A stretch of DNA of 64,000 bases, taken from the NCBI GenBank assembly GCA_034766995.1, contig CM068317.1:50441925-50505924 (forward strand), written 5' to 3'. Positions 25,517 through 36,800 of the stretch are shown in pieces. The translations under genes and the position numbers were made by a program. The DNA comes from Acanthacorydalis orientalis. Lineage: Eukaryota; Arthropoda; Insecta; Megaloptera; Corydalidae. Under the pieces are notes generated by a model that did no database searches, was not told the origin of the DNA, and was given only the letters and a program-made list of their open reading frames with translations. Position 1 is the stretch's first letter. Each line of letters begins with the position of its first letter.

Positions 25517-26006
25517 TCTCCGACGCGTTCTCGCCCCGGACGTGCCGCGCCGGTCGTCGGAGACACGACGCGTCGCCGAGCGGCTCGCACGGACGCGTAC
25601 GACGCTCGCCGGATCGACCGATCGTGACGCGTCGTCGTCCCGGACGCGCGCGACGTACGTTCGGCCTTTCGCGCGTCGAGACGTCGACGGTCGTTCTACG
25701 GTACGCGCGTACGGTCGCGGCGTAGAGTTCCGCCGACGTCCGTAAAGAATTCTAAATGTTCCGACGGGATTCGAGACGGACGGCGACGATATCGTGCGGG
25801 CGTGTCCGATTCGCGTCGGCCGCGGTCGCCGGCACTCCGCCGATCGAACGCGCGACCGACGCGTTTCGAACGGGCGTCCGAGACCCGGACCGAGCCGACG
25901 GAACCGAGACGCGCACTCGTCGACGTCTCGTTTCGATGTCGAGCTCGACGCCCGTCCGCCCCGAACGCCCGTCGTCATCTGAAAAAAAAACATGTACTCG
26001 TCCGTC

Positions 26007-26012
26007 AATAAA
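26007..26012 (+). terminator. Polyadenylation signal of ANKFY1
   Basis: AATAAA about 490 bases past the stop codon. Confidence 0.6.
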
Positions 26013-26194
26013 AAAGTATCGATCGGCCGTGTGCGTTTTCATTGGTACCCGCTCCGTCCGGTCGCGCTCGCTCGAGCGCGTCGGTCGTCGAAGTTTCCGA
26101 TCTGAAAAGGGAAGGGAGTGCGAACGAGACCGGATCTCTATCGCCGGGACGAGCGGAGAGGACGTACGAACGAGGCGTGTCTGTCTTTGAAAGT

Positions 26195-26200
26195 TTTATT
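26195..26200 (-). terminator. Polyadenylation signal of UQCRH
   Basis: AATAAA on the minus strand, 47 bases past the stop codon. Confidence 0.6.
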
Positions 26201-26246
26201 GACTACGGACTACGAGGCGACGCTACGGACGTCTTCCCGGCACGGT

Positions 26247-26892
26247 TCATTTCAGTTTCGAGAACAGCGTCTTCGACACGCAGCCGTCGACGTGATGGAG
26301 CAGATCGAACAGCTCCTCGGTACAGTTCTCGGACGTCTGCGAGCGCGAGCCGACCCGGTCGTTGCACGCTCGATACTTCTTGGCCAGCTGCTTCGCGTGG
26401 AAGTCCTCTCTGCATTTCCCCTGTTCGACACGACGGAACGAAACGAAACGAAAAGGGCGTGAGATCGTCTGCGCGGAAACGTGCGGACGCGGCGAGCGAC
26501 GGTCGCGCTCTCGTCGCCGTCGCTACGCCGGTCCGCGCCGACGCCAGACGCTCCGAAGGAAAAACGTACCCTGAGCTCCTCCTGCGGGTCGACGAGCTCC
26601 GGCTCGTCGTCGTCGGCCTTCACCGAGGGGAAGATCTTTCGGATCGTCTGCAGCAAATAAAAATACGATTGTCGGGCGAACCGTGCGCGATCGCACGCCC
26701 GCCGTCTTTTTTCACGATCGACTTCGACGCTCGCGTACGCGGTGTCGACGTCGATCGAGTCGGCAACACGATTTACAATTTCGTGTGTAGCGCTGCACGA
26801 ACGAGTTATGTCATCGCGTGCGACAGAACGATCCGCGACGCGTACAGAATATTTAACGGTACGGATCGGTCGGTCGCGAAACGTACTTCCAT
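26247..26892 (-). CDS. UQCRH: Cytochrome bc1 hinge protein (complex III subunit)
   Basis: Exons 26892-26887, 26647-26570 and 26420-26247 join to 85 residues. The protein opens [13 protein letters not shown], then an acidic [10 protein letters not shown], and ends with [30 protein letters not shown] and [11 protein letters not shown]. The four cysteines that form the two disulfides of the helical hairpin are present. The hinge protein sits on the intermembrane side of complex III and helps cytochrome c1 meet cytochrome c. The first coding exon is only ATGGAA, followed by a strong GTACGT donor. It was chosen because it supplies a start in the needed phase and gives the usual insect length; a different start exon is possible but none is better placed. 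Confidence 0.9.
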
Positions 26893-27722
26893 GTTTCGAT
26901 TATCGTGCGGCGTCAGACTCCTCGTACTTTTCGCCGGAACGAACGTTGCGGACGGCCACGAATCGATTCGAAATCTATCTCGAACGCTACGCAATGCCCC
27001 TGCGACGAGCTTCGTACGCGGAACGCTTTCGTTTGATCGACCGATCCGAAGCGTGGCGTGACGTCACGAGGCAGTCGATTTTCGCACGACACACGGCCGC
27101 CGACGGATTTCACGAGTGAAACGAACGAGTTTCCCGCCGCGGCGGATCGAAACGAGACGACGTCTCGCGGAAAGGCGCCGGTGCGAGCGGTTCTCCGCAA
27201 TACGCGACGCCGATCCTCCGAGCGATGTCGTGTCGGCGCGGGACGATCGGCGCGTTTTAACGAAAGCGCCCGTCTCGCGGAACAGAGAGACTGAAGGCAT
27301 CATAACCAAAACAATAGTGTACGGTTTTATAGTCGCGGCATCGGACGTTTGCTGGTTTCCGAGCGAAAAAGCCCGTCCGCGTCGTGTTGTTCGACACGCG
27401 AGGCACGTCGTCGACGCACCGTTCGCGTCACTGTCGTTTCGAGGTTATGAACTGTTGGTAAAGAGGCATCGCGCTCCGACGACGAAACAGGTACGTCGTA
27501 ACTGTGCCGAGGAATGAGCGCCGGAGATGTCACGCGGGCGTAGCGACGGCACGTCGACGGCGCCGGCACCGGAACAGAGTTTCGTTGACGAACCACCGAT
27601 TGTCAAACGTACGCTCGCGACTGAATATTATGCACTGTGAACGTAGGTCGATGCGTCGAGCTCGTCTCGGAATCGCGTGACGCGCGATCGACGACGTCTC
27701 TGATCCGATCCTTCCGTACAGA
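26893..27722. promoter_or_regulatory. Divergent region between UQCRH and SETD1
   Basis: About 830 bases. A CAG/GTACGT donor at 27488-27494 may end a non-coding first exon of SETD1, whose acceptor (TACAG at 27717-27721) lies one base before its ATG. This 5' UTR intron is inferred. Confidence 0.45.
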
Positions 27723-30700
27723 ATGAACGGCGCGATGGAGAAGAACAGCGGCAGCGGTCACGCTCACAAAGCGCCGAGAAACTACAAGCTGCTCGTCGAC
27801 CCGTTCCTCGTCAAGGGGTCCGCGAAGCTGTACAGGTACGACGGGAACGTTCCCGGCGACCCGACGTACCCGACCGTGTACCCGAGGGACCCGCGCTCGC
27901 ATCTGACGAGGATCTGGACGAGACTCGAGCACCTCGACGTGCAGGTCCCGAGGTTCAAGATCGATTCGAACTACGTCGGCGAGCCGCCGCCGCTCGAGGT
28001 CACGATACGGCATCTGAACGACAACATCGACAAACACTTCCTGACCGAGATGGTCGCGAAGTACGGACCGGTCGAGGAACTGTTCGTCTACTATCATCCG
28101 GTCACGAACAAGCACCTCGGCCTCGGCAGGGTCGTGTTCGAAAAGGTCTCTTCGGCCCGCGGCTGCGTCGAAAAGCTGAACGGGACGAGCGTGATGGGAA
28201 AGGTAACGTCCGCGCGCGCCCGGACCGACGGCGCGCGCCCGCGCGTCGACGGCCCGAGCGAACGGACCGACACGTCTCGCCGTTCAAGGTTCTCGCCGTG
28301 TTCCTCGACCCGTTCGGCGAGGAGTGCCGGAAGATATTCGACGAGTGTACGGTCGAAAAGAAACCGACCGTCGAGGAGAAGCCGACGGCGGCGAAGGCGG
28401 ACGTCGACGACGGCAAACAGAAATCGAGACCGGAAGCGAGCTCGGACGGCGTCGCGCCGATCTCCGACGACAACCGACCGGCCGAGAAAGAACCGTCGCC
28501 GAATCGAAACCACCACCGTCATAAATCGAGGCACAAATCTCTGTAAGAGGTCGTCTCGACGGCCGGACGCATCCGGTACGGTCGACGGTGCCGTTTCGGC
28601 GAGCGCGTCCGGACCGAACGTCCCGGGCGCCTTTCCGTGCGAGGAGGGCTCGCCGGGCGCCGTCCGTGACGCGCCGACCGACCCGGCCGCCGGCGGCTCG
28701 GACCGATCGAACGGTTATGTTTTCCGCAGATACGCGTACACGGATCACAACTCGACTAACTCGTCGGACGTCGGCGGCGACGGAAGCGGCGGTTACCACT
28801 CCGGGTCGAGTTACTCGACGCCGGCGACGAATTACGATTACCCGCTTCCGCCGCCGCCGCCGCACGGCACGCCTTACGACGCGTACGCGGCCGCGTCGTC
28901 GGTGCCGCCGCCGGCCTACAACGCCGGCTACCACGCGCACCACGTTTGGGCGCCGCCGCCGCATCACGCCGGCCAGTGGGCAGAGACTTGGGACAGGATC
29001 GCGCCGCCCGCCCATCACCAGCTCTATTCTCATCACAACAACTCCGTACGTGCCGAAGCCCCCCCACCCCACCCCGAGCTAAGTAGCCGACCGCGGCCCT
29101 GAACGATCGTGTCCGTTCGTCGTTCCGGGCGGAACGTCGACGGTCGGAACGGTCCGCTCCGAGCGTCGACGTTCTCGGGAGAGCGTCCGGTCGACGAGAA
29201 CGGTGTCGGCCGGACGGGCACGTCGTCGCTTTCTTTTTCCTCGACGACCGTTTTCGTTCGGTCTCGTCGTTCTTCTCGGCGGCCGCGATCGACGAGATCG
29301 CCGAAAAGCCGCTCTCGTTTTACGGCGTCCTCACTCGCGATAATCGTTTCGGCAGGTGAGCAGCCTCCCTCCGGCGAACGCGACGCCGACGCCGCCGATC
29401 GGAAAGAACGAATCGCCGAAGAACGACTGGAGGAAGAAGAACAAGTCGAAGAAGGAGATCGTCGTAGAAGAAAAGAAGACGCTCGACCTCGACACGAGGT
29501 ACGTACTCCCGCCCGCTCGGTTCTCGAGTCGGCCGCGTGTTTACGGATCGTTTGCGTTTCGTTCGCCAGGATCGAAATGCTACTGAAAGGGAAGGGTTCC
29601 GGCGGTCTGGCGCCGTCGTTCCTGCACCTCGGCTCGAATTCGGACTCCGAAGAGGAATCGAAAAAACCGCTCCGCTCCGGATTCACGCCGAACAAGGCGT
29701 CGCTACCGGCCGACAGCGTCGACAGCGACGACGGTACGTCGAGACGGCGTCTCGCCTATCTCGTCGCGCTCGTACCGGATCCGTCTGTTCGCAGATCGAT
29801 CGAGCGTCTCGCTGAGCGACCTGCCGATCAACCCTCCGGCTCCGGACCGATGCGCGAGCACCGATCCGTCGGCGCCGCTGAGCCAGCCGCCGTCGCCGTT
29901 CCTGTCGCGCGAGTGCTACCTCCGTTGTCACAGGATCGCGCTCGAGCAGAAGACTCTGGCGAAGCAGCGTCACGCGCTCGAGACGACGTCGCTGCTCGAC
30001 AAACTCGGCAGCGACATCTCCTCGAGCGAGGACGAGCTGCTGACCGGCGAGACGAAGAACTACAGTCCGGTCGTGAAGGACGGACCGTCGAGGCCGAAGA
30101 CGCCCGACGACGATCAGATGAGCCTGTCGTCGTTGAGCAGCGGCGACGAGAAGATCGTCGAGCGACCGGACGCGCCGGCGTCGCTCGCGTCGTCCGCGAT
30201 GGCCGCCGCGTCGTACCCGCCGCCGCAGTACCCGATATTCGCGCCGGCGACGCCGTACTTCCAGCCGTACGGCGCCGCCGACTGGAGGGCGTACCCGTAC
30301 GCGGCGGCGCCGATGTACCTCGCCGCGGCCGCGCCGTACGCGCACGTGCCGAGTTACATGCCTTCGGTGATGCCGACGACGCCGTCGTCGAACGTCAGCA
30401 GGGACCCGCACATGCCGACGATCCAGGCGGTCGTCGACCGGATCACGGCCGAACTGAAGCAGATCCTGAAGCGGGACTTCAACAAGAAGATGATCGAAAA
30501 CACGGCTTACAAGAACTTCGAGACGTGGTGGGACGAGCAGGAGCTGCTCAAGGACAAACCGAACACGGTCGATCGGGACGTGCAGCCGCCGAACGCGGCG
30601 CTGCCGGCGAAGGACAACATCAACCTGCTGATCGAGGCGAGCCGCGACACGAGCATCAACCTCGACACGGTCGGGCTCGGCAGCAACTTCGGCCTCGGGC

Positions 30701-32454
30701 TTCGCGCGAGCATCCCGAAGATGCCGAGCTTCAGGCGGAAGAAAATGCCGAGCCCGACGATCGAGGACGAGGACTCGAGCAAGCGTCTGAGCGACCAGGA
30801 GGAAATGGTCCAGGGCTCGGACTCGGAGTCGAGGAGCTCGCCGCAGCGCAGGCGACGCTCGAGCAGCGAATCGTCGACGAGCTCGATTTCGAGCACGAGC
30901 GAGGATTCGAGCTCGAGCTCGGACGACGCGGAGACGAGCTCGGAATCGGAGCCGGACGAAGAGCCCGAAGAGGGCGAGATCGTCGAGGCGAAGAAGGCGG
31001 ACGTCGCGGAGCCGGACGTCGAAACGCCGTCGCCGCCGAGGACGCCCGGCCGCGATCCGAGCCCGATGCCGGCGAGCCCGGTCGTCGCGGCGGCGACCGC
31101 GTCGACGACGAACCTGCCGATCGCGATCGCCGAGCCGCCGACGGCGAAGCTCGACGTCGATTCCGACGACATGAGCGACGACGAACGCGAGTGGTACGAG
31201 AGACGGAAGAGGAACACCGAGTACATGGAACGGATGGAGCGCGAATTGATGGCGATGCTCGCGAAAGAGAAGAGCCCGTCGCGCACGAGCCCGAAACCGA
31301 AGTCGACGACGCCGGAATCGGCCGCGGCGGTCGCCGCGGACGCGAGGCCGGCGGTCGGCGTTCCGTCCGTGAAGGCGGCGGCGGCGCCGTCTTCCGATCG
31401 GGTCGTTCCGATCCCGAGAACGACGAACGATCTCCAGACCGAGAGGGAGCTGCAGGAGAGACGCGAGAAGGAGAAGGAACAGTTGCTGCAGTTCGACCGT
31501 AATCCGGAACCTCCGCCGAACGACGCCGTGCGCTCGGCGATCGAAGCGCCGACCGCTCCGACGAGCGGCTCGGCGAGAGACAGTTCGGACGAGGAGGAGA
31601 GCCTCGAGGTCAGACGGCTGCGGCGCGCGAAGGCCGACGCCGAGCCGAAGGAGGCGGCCGCCGCCGCTCCGGAATCGTCGACGACCGACGGCGATTCTCC
31701 GGCGAGCCAGGTCGCGCTCGAACACTCGTACTGCCTGCCGCCCGAGCAGGAGTCGTTGAAACGGAAAGCGTTGACGCACGATCACGGCTACACGAATCTA
31801 CCGCCCGAGCTCGAGCCGACGTCGACGCCGTCTAAGAAGATCAAGAAGAGACACGAGCACGCGAAACCGCACGACGCGCAGAGCTCGTACGACGACCGCC
31901 GCGTCGTCGAGAGGCCGATCGCCGCGCCGAAGACCGTCGCGTTCAAGGAACGTGAGACGGCGACCGAGATGTCCGTGCTGTTCGAGTTCTTGACGAAGGG
32001 CATCGACTACGAGGACGTCGAGTACGTGCGCAAGAGCTACGAGAGCATGCTGTCGGACGACAAGCTCGGCTACTGGCTCAACGACACGCACTGGGTCGAC
32101 CACTGCGTCACCGACGTCGGGTCGCCGCCGGGCGGCAAGAGGAGGCACGCGACCGGCTGCGCGCGCACCGAGGGCTACTACAAGCTCGAGGCGAGGGAGA
32201 AGGCGAAGTACAAGTACCACCACGGACGCGGCCACGTGCCGAGCGTGCCGGCGACGCTGTCCGTCACGAGCAAGATGCAGGGGCTGTCGAGGGAGGCGCG
32301 CTCGAACCAGCGCCGGCTGCTGACGGCGTTCGGCATCGACACCGACTCGGACCTGTTGAAGTTCAACCAGCTCAAGTTCCGTAAGAAGCAGCTGAAGTTC
32401 GGCAAATCCGGCATCCACGACTGGGGCCTGTTCGCGATGGAGCCGATCGCCGCC

Positions 32455-32487
<33 letters not shown>

Positions 32488-32875
32488 ATACGGCCGGTCG
32501 TCGCCGATCTGCGAGAGACGAAGTACGAGGCGGTCGGCATCGGCAGCTCGTACCTGTTCCGGATCGACCTCGACACGATCATCGACGCGACCAAGTGCGG
32601 CAATCTCGCGAGGTTCATCAATCACAGCTGCAACGTGAGTGTTCGCGTCGCGACCGCCGTGCCGCACCGCACCGATCGATCGTTTTTTTTTTCCGTTGCA
32701 GCCGAACTGTTACGCCAAAGTCATAACGATCGAATCGCAGAAGAAGATCGTGATATACTCGAAGCAGCCGATAGGCGTCAACGAGGAGATCACGTACGAC
32801 TACAAGTTCCCGCTCGAGGACGAGAAGATTCCGTGTCTGTGCGGTGCTTCGCAGTGCCGCGGAACTCTGAACTAG
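27723..32875 (+). CDS. Set1: SETD1-type histone H3 lysine 4 methyltransferase
   Basis: Exons 27723-28202, 28289-28542, 28730-29045, 29356-29498, 29570-29733, 29795-32634 and 32702-32875 join to 1,456 residues. The amino end carries the SETD1 RRM (about 85-170, with [13 protein letters not shown]). A long Pro/Ser/Asp/Glu-rich linker follows, mostly in one 2.84-kb exon. Near the end come the N-SET region (about 1175-1235, [12 protein letters not shown]), the WDR5-binding Win motif [11 protein letters not shown] (about 1239), the SET domain (about 1315-1440, with [16 protein letters not shown] split by the last intron, and EITYDYKF) and the post-SET cysteines [13 protein letters not shown]. It is the catalytic subunit of the Set1/COMPASS complex that trimethylates H3K4 at promoters. 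All catalytic residues are intact. Confidence 0.96.
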
Positions 32876-33193
32876 ACCGGCGAAAAGAGAGAACCGGACG
32901 CGGTGAAAACCGAACGCGAACGCCCGACCGGCCGGACGGAGGCGGTAGAAACGTACGTCGAGAGAGAAAAGGAACGCTCGCCGGCCGACGCCGACCCGCG
33001 CGTCGCGTTCTTCCGTGTGCATGCTCGCGTGTTCGTTCGTTTAACGTGGAGAAAAGAAACAGGGGAGGGAGCGAATCCCCGTATCCCGTGCGGCGGTGCG
33101 GTCGTCCGAGAGGGAGGAAGAACGACAGTGTTTCGTCAGCAGATTTAAAATAATAATAATAATAATAATGATAATATTAATAATTATTTTGTA

Positions 33194-33199
33194 AATAAA
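33194..33199 (+). terminator. Polyadenylation signal of SETD1
   Basis: AATAAA 320 bases past the stop codon, followed by T/G-rich DNA. Confidence 0.6.
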
Positions 33200-33672
33200 A
33201 ATCATGTCATTTGGTATTACTTTAACCGTCGTCGTCGACTTTCTATCGCCGAGACGCCCGAACTTCGCGTTTCGCAGGCCGGGAGCGCGTCGACCGATTT
33301 TCAAACGGCCCGATAACCGAGCGTGCGTACGTAACGTGCACGTGTTCACGTACCGTACGCACGTACACGCCCACGTGTACGAACGACAGAAGATCGTAAA
33401 GAGAAATAGTACGTCGATTCGATCGTCTGTCTTTTACTCGTAGAGTCTCGAACGTGAATTTGATTCTCGGTACGCGTATTTTACGATATAGAAAATACGC
33501 GGCGGAGCGGGTGCGGGGGTTTTCCGTGAACGTCGTACCCGTAGACGCCTCGTCTAAAAAAGAAGTATCTACGGTCGGCGTCGAAAGCGTCTAGGTCGTA
33601 TCGTCGACGTTACGGGTTTTTGTTTTCGAAGACGAGGGAGACACAAACACGGTTTACTCTTGCAACAGATAC

Positions 33673-33678
33673 TTTATT
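33673..33678 (-). terminator. Polyadenylation signal of MED21
   Basis: AATAAA on the minus strand, 160 bases past the stop codon. Confidence 0.6.
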
Positions 33679-33837
33679 ATCATTATCATTTTACACACAT
33701 TAATAAAAAGTCTAAGACGTAAGAGCGCTCGTTCCGACGACGTCGCGATCTCCTCACGGTACGGAGTCGTACGGACACGGTCCGTCGACGTGCGGCGGCG
33801 CCGTCGTTCCCTCACGGCCGGGCGGACGTGCCGCCGC

Positions 33838-34278
33838 TCACGCGCCGGCCTCGGCGTCGTCTTCTCCGCCGAGGTTCTGCATGTCGAGCTGCGCCTGCGC
33901 TATGTCGCTCAGCGCGCGCTGTATCCGCTCGTACAGCTTCTCGCCGCGCCGAACGACCTCCTCGAGCCTCTCGGCCGCCTCCTGGTTCTCGATTTCCAGT
34001 TTGCGCAAGCTGGCGACCTGCAGCTCGGTCGAACTCTCCTCGCTCGGCAACGACTCGATCAGCGTGTCGATATCTTTCGCCGTCCTCGATATCAGCGTCG
34101 AAAACAACTGCGCGTAGTCCTCTTGCGGCGTCTGCTGGTTCGGAGTCTGCGAGCCACTTCTGTCGAAGCCGGGAAATTTGCTCGGCGTCGAGAACTGCTG
34201 CAGGATGCCTATGCTGTTACAGAAATGCTCCGCCTGTTGATTGATCGTGTCTTGCAGCTGTGTCAACCGGTCTGCCAT
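33838..34278 (-). CDS. MED21: Mediator complex subunit 21
   Basis: A single uninterrupted frame of 146 residues, against 144 in human. It opens [20 protein letters not shown], the almost invariant MED21 start, and continues with EEYAQLF-like [30 protein letters not shown] and a long coiled coil with [17 protein letters not shown]21 pairs with MED7 in the hinge of the Mediator middle module, which links transcription factors to RNA polymerase II. The gene is intronless here. It lies head to head with RPLP2 at about 770 bases between start codons, so a shared promoter is plausible. Confidence 0.96.
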   Translation of the reverse strand: MADRLTQLQDTINQQAEHFCNSIGILQQFSTPSKFPGFDRSGSQTPNQQTPQEDYAQLFSTLISRTAKDIDTLIESLPSEESSTELQVASLRKLEIENQEAAERLEEVVRRGEKLYERIQRALSDIAQAQLDMQNLGGEDDAEAGA

Positions 34279-35043
34279 GGTCGCTTACGTATTCGACGCG
34301 GTTCGCAAGAGCGCCAACCCTGTTCGCCGGCGTACTCTGCTTATCGACCGTACGTGTTTCGGAAATCGAACACGGTCATCGGCACGCGAGCAAAATCGAC
34401 GACCCGCCGATGACGTCTAGCGTAGTGACATTTCGATTTAAATTTCATGCGACATTTCGATGCCTACGTTTGTACACCTGTCTCGAATGAACCTGGCTCT
34501 CGCACTTTGCCGGTCATTTTTCAATTTCTTGCGAGTGCGTTCGTGCGTGTGTCGAGTGCGTGCATATTTATATATATATATATATATATATGTATGCGTA
34601 TACGTATGTATGTCGATAAAACATCTAGACAAAAGGTTCCGTTCTCAATTTTATGCGATATAGGGACATTCTTTTCGGGTGTATAAAATTTATATTCTCA
34701 GGTTGTCATCATTGTCGATTCGTCCGTGTGTATACATTTCACTAGTTCCGCTCTTACCGCAAGCACATTCGTAGGAGACGTATCTTGTGTCGACTAGCTG
34801 TACACGTTTCGTGTCGACGGACTTAAAAGTAAGTCGTTTTACGGACCGAAAAAAAAATACTAATATAATTTCATTTCGATGTATCGATCGTCGATCGAAG
34901 TGAATCGAGAACGATTAATACGATATCTTGCGGAATTATAATAGATGTTCTAAGATTACGTTTGTGTCGGCACGAAAGGTGTCCCAGAGCGTGTTTCAGT
35001 TTGTGGCGCGTTCGAATTCTAATCGGAATTGTTTCGTTTCAGA
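34279..35043. promoter_or_regulatory. Divergent region between MED21 and RPLP2
   Basis: It contains a (TA)n tract at about 34567-34592. A strong AAAA/GTAAGT donor at 34829 probably ends the RPLP2 non-coding first exon; the matching acceptor is GTTTCAG at 35036-35042, one base before the ATG. Confidence 0.5.
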
Positions 35044-35675
35044 ATGCGTTACGTGGCTGCTTACCTGTTGGCCGTTTTGGGCGGCAAACAGGCACCTTCG
35101 TCAGGCGATATAGAAAAGATCTTGAGCTCTGTCGGTATCGAGGCCGACGGTGAAAAACTGAACAAAGTCATCGGCGAACTTAAAGGGAAGAGCATAGACG
35201 ATTTGATCGCTAAAGGTGCGTACGGTTCCGGTTCGCCGGTCCGATATCTTCGCGAGACCGAACCGGATTTCGATCCGTCGCTCGCGGACGAGTCTCGTTC
35301 CGATCGGAGGTTTGTTTCAGGTCGCGAGAGGCTGAGCACGGTTCCGGCCGGAGGTGCGGCCGCCGCTCCCGCCGCCGGCACAGGAGCGGCGCCTGCGGTC
35401 GCCGAGGAAAAGAAAGGTGAGCGTGCCCGTCTGTCCGAAAACGAAATTCGATCGATTACGCTTCTCGTGATGATCATCGAAATCACCATCTTTCGACTGA
35501 AAAGTCTTGCTGACACGTTTTCGACTGACGTCGACGTCGCGTTCTCTCTCGCGGCGACGCGTAACGCTCCGGATAAATTTTTTTTTCGTTTGTTTTCGCA
35601 GAGGAGAAGAAACCGGAGAAGAAGGCCGAGTCGGAATCCGAAGACGACGACATGGGCTTCGGGCTGTTCGATTGA
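35044..35675 (+). CDS. RPLP2: 60S acidic ribosomal protein P2
   Basis: Exons 35044-35215, 35321-35416 and 35602-35675 join to 113 residues (human 115). It opens MRYVAAYLLAVLGG, continues SVGIEADGEKLNKVI, then an Ala/Gly/Pro hinge (VPAGGAAAAPAAG) and the acidic tail ending DDDMGFGLFD. P1/P2 dimers form the lateral stalk of the large ribosomal subunit; this tail recruits the GTPase elongation factors. The ATG comes one base after a splice acceptor, so the leader is on another exon. Codon use is less GC-rich than in the large neighbours, as is common for ribosomal proteins. No canonical poly(A) signal sits close to the stop. Confidence 0.97.
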
Positions 35676-36800
35676 GTACGCTCGACGGAGCTCGTACAGA
35701 TATATTTGTAATTTTTTTTAAATACATATAAATACGTAAATCCTAGTTGTCTTTTTTCGGCGGCGGCGCGCGAAAGCGACGCGCTAGCCGTCCGTCCACG
35801 GGCGGAAACCGTACGGAGGGTCGGTCGTGCCGGAAGAGTCGCGTTACGGACGGTTCGGTCCGAGCGGCCCTCGTCGCGGTTTCCTCCGAAAGTATCGCGT
35901 CGCGGCGTGCGTACGTCGATCCGTCGTAGAAATAAACGACGGGTCGCTCGTGCCGTGCGCGAACGTAGAACCGATCGGAAATATCCGTTCCGGTTCCTCG
36001 ACTCGTTCTTCGTTGCGAGCCGAGGTGCCTCGAATCGAAGTTTTTAACGTGCGACCGGTTTACTTTTATACATTCCTTCGATTGGCCAGTAGAAATCGTA
36101 AATAATTTTCTATCTGGTGATTTTTCAGAAAGAAAGGGTACGTGCGCGCGCGTGTGTGTATATATGTATACACACACGTACATCATACATTTGCATATGT
36201 AGATAAAACGTGCGTGCACTATCCGATGTATCGGGAATAGTTGCGGGTGTACGCATCGACGTACGTGCTCGACGAGCAATGTCGGTGACTGCGTGTGTTT
36301 CGTACGTAAATAGTTGGCAGCCTGTACATCAAACGTCAATAACATCCGTTCGACCGACTGCTCATGTGGCATCCGCGAACGAAAGCAGTTCTTTCGCCGT
36401 GTCGTCGTAACGCATCCGAACCACGGGATATTCGATAACAGTATCGAGCGGACACTGTCTGTTATAAAATTTGTCGTCGGCGTATCGTGCAAAGCGATCG
36501 GCTCGTCGTATCGACATACGAACGATTGCACAACAGATCGGTTACGTCCGGCGCCGTTTGGCGGACCTACTTTATATCGAATCGTGACGCCATGTTGGGT
36601 GTCACACAGTGAACAGCGTTCCGTCTGTCAACAGTAAACAGGAATGAGTGCTGCTCATTAATACAGTGGACCTCGTAACGCACTCGTCGTATAAAAAGCA
36701 AGCGATCGTTTGCATTCGGTGTCTGTCTGTCTGATAGTCGATCGTGCGGACTTAAACTCGGGTTCAGTGTTTCGACGGTGCCTACCCGGCTCCGGTCATC
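35676..36800. other. Spacer between RPLP2 and clathrin heavy chain
   Basis: 1.1 kb that should hold the RPLP2 3' UTR and the clathrin promoter and leader. A TG/CA microsatellite lies at about 36148-36180. No coding exon recognised. Confidence 0.5.

Larger units (their letters stand above)
25517..26246. other. Convergent 3' ends of ANKFY1 and UQCRH
   Basis: About 730 bases with one polyadenylation signal for each strand, at 26007-26012 (+) and 26195-26200 (-). Nothing else recognised. Confidence 0.6.
32876..33837. other. Convergent 3' ends of SETD1 and MED21
   Basis: About 960 bases with an (AAT)n stretch at 33150-33180 and a polyadenylation signal for each gene. Nothing else recognised. Confidence 0.6.
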
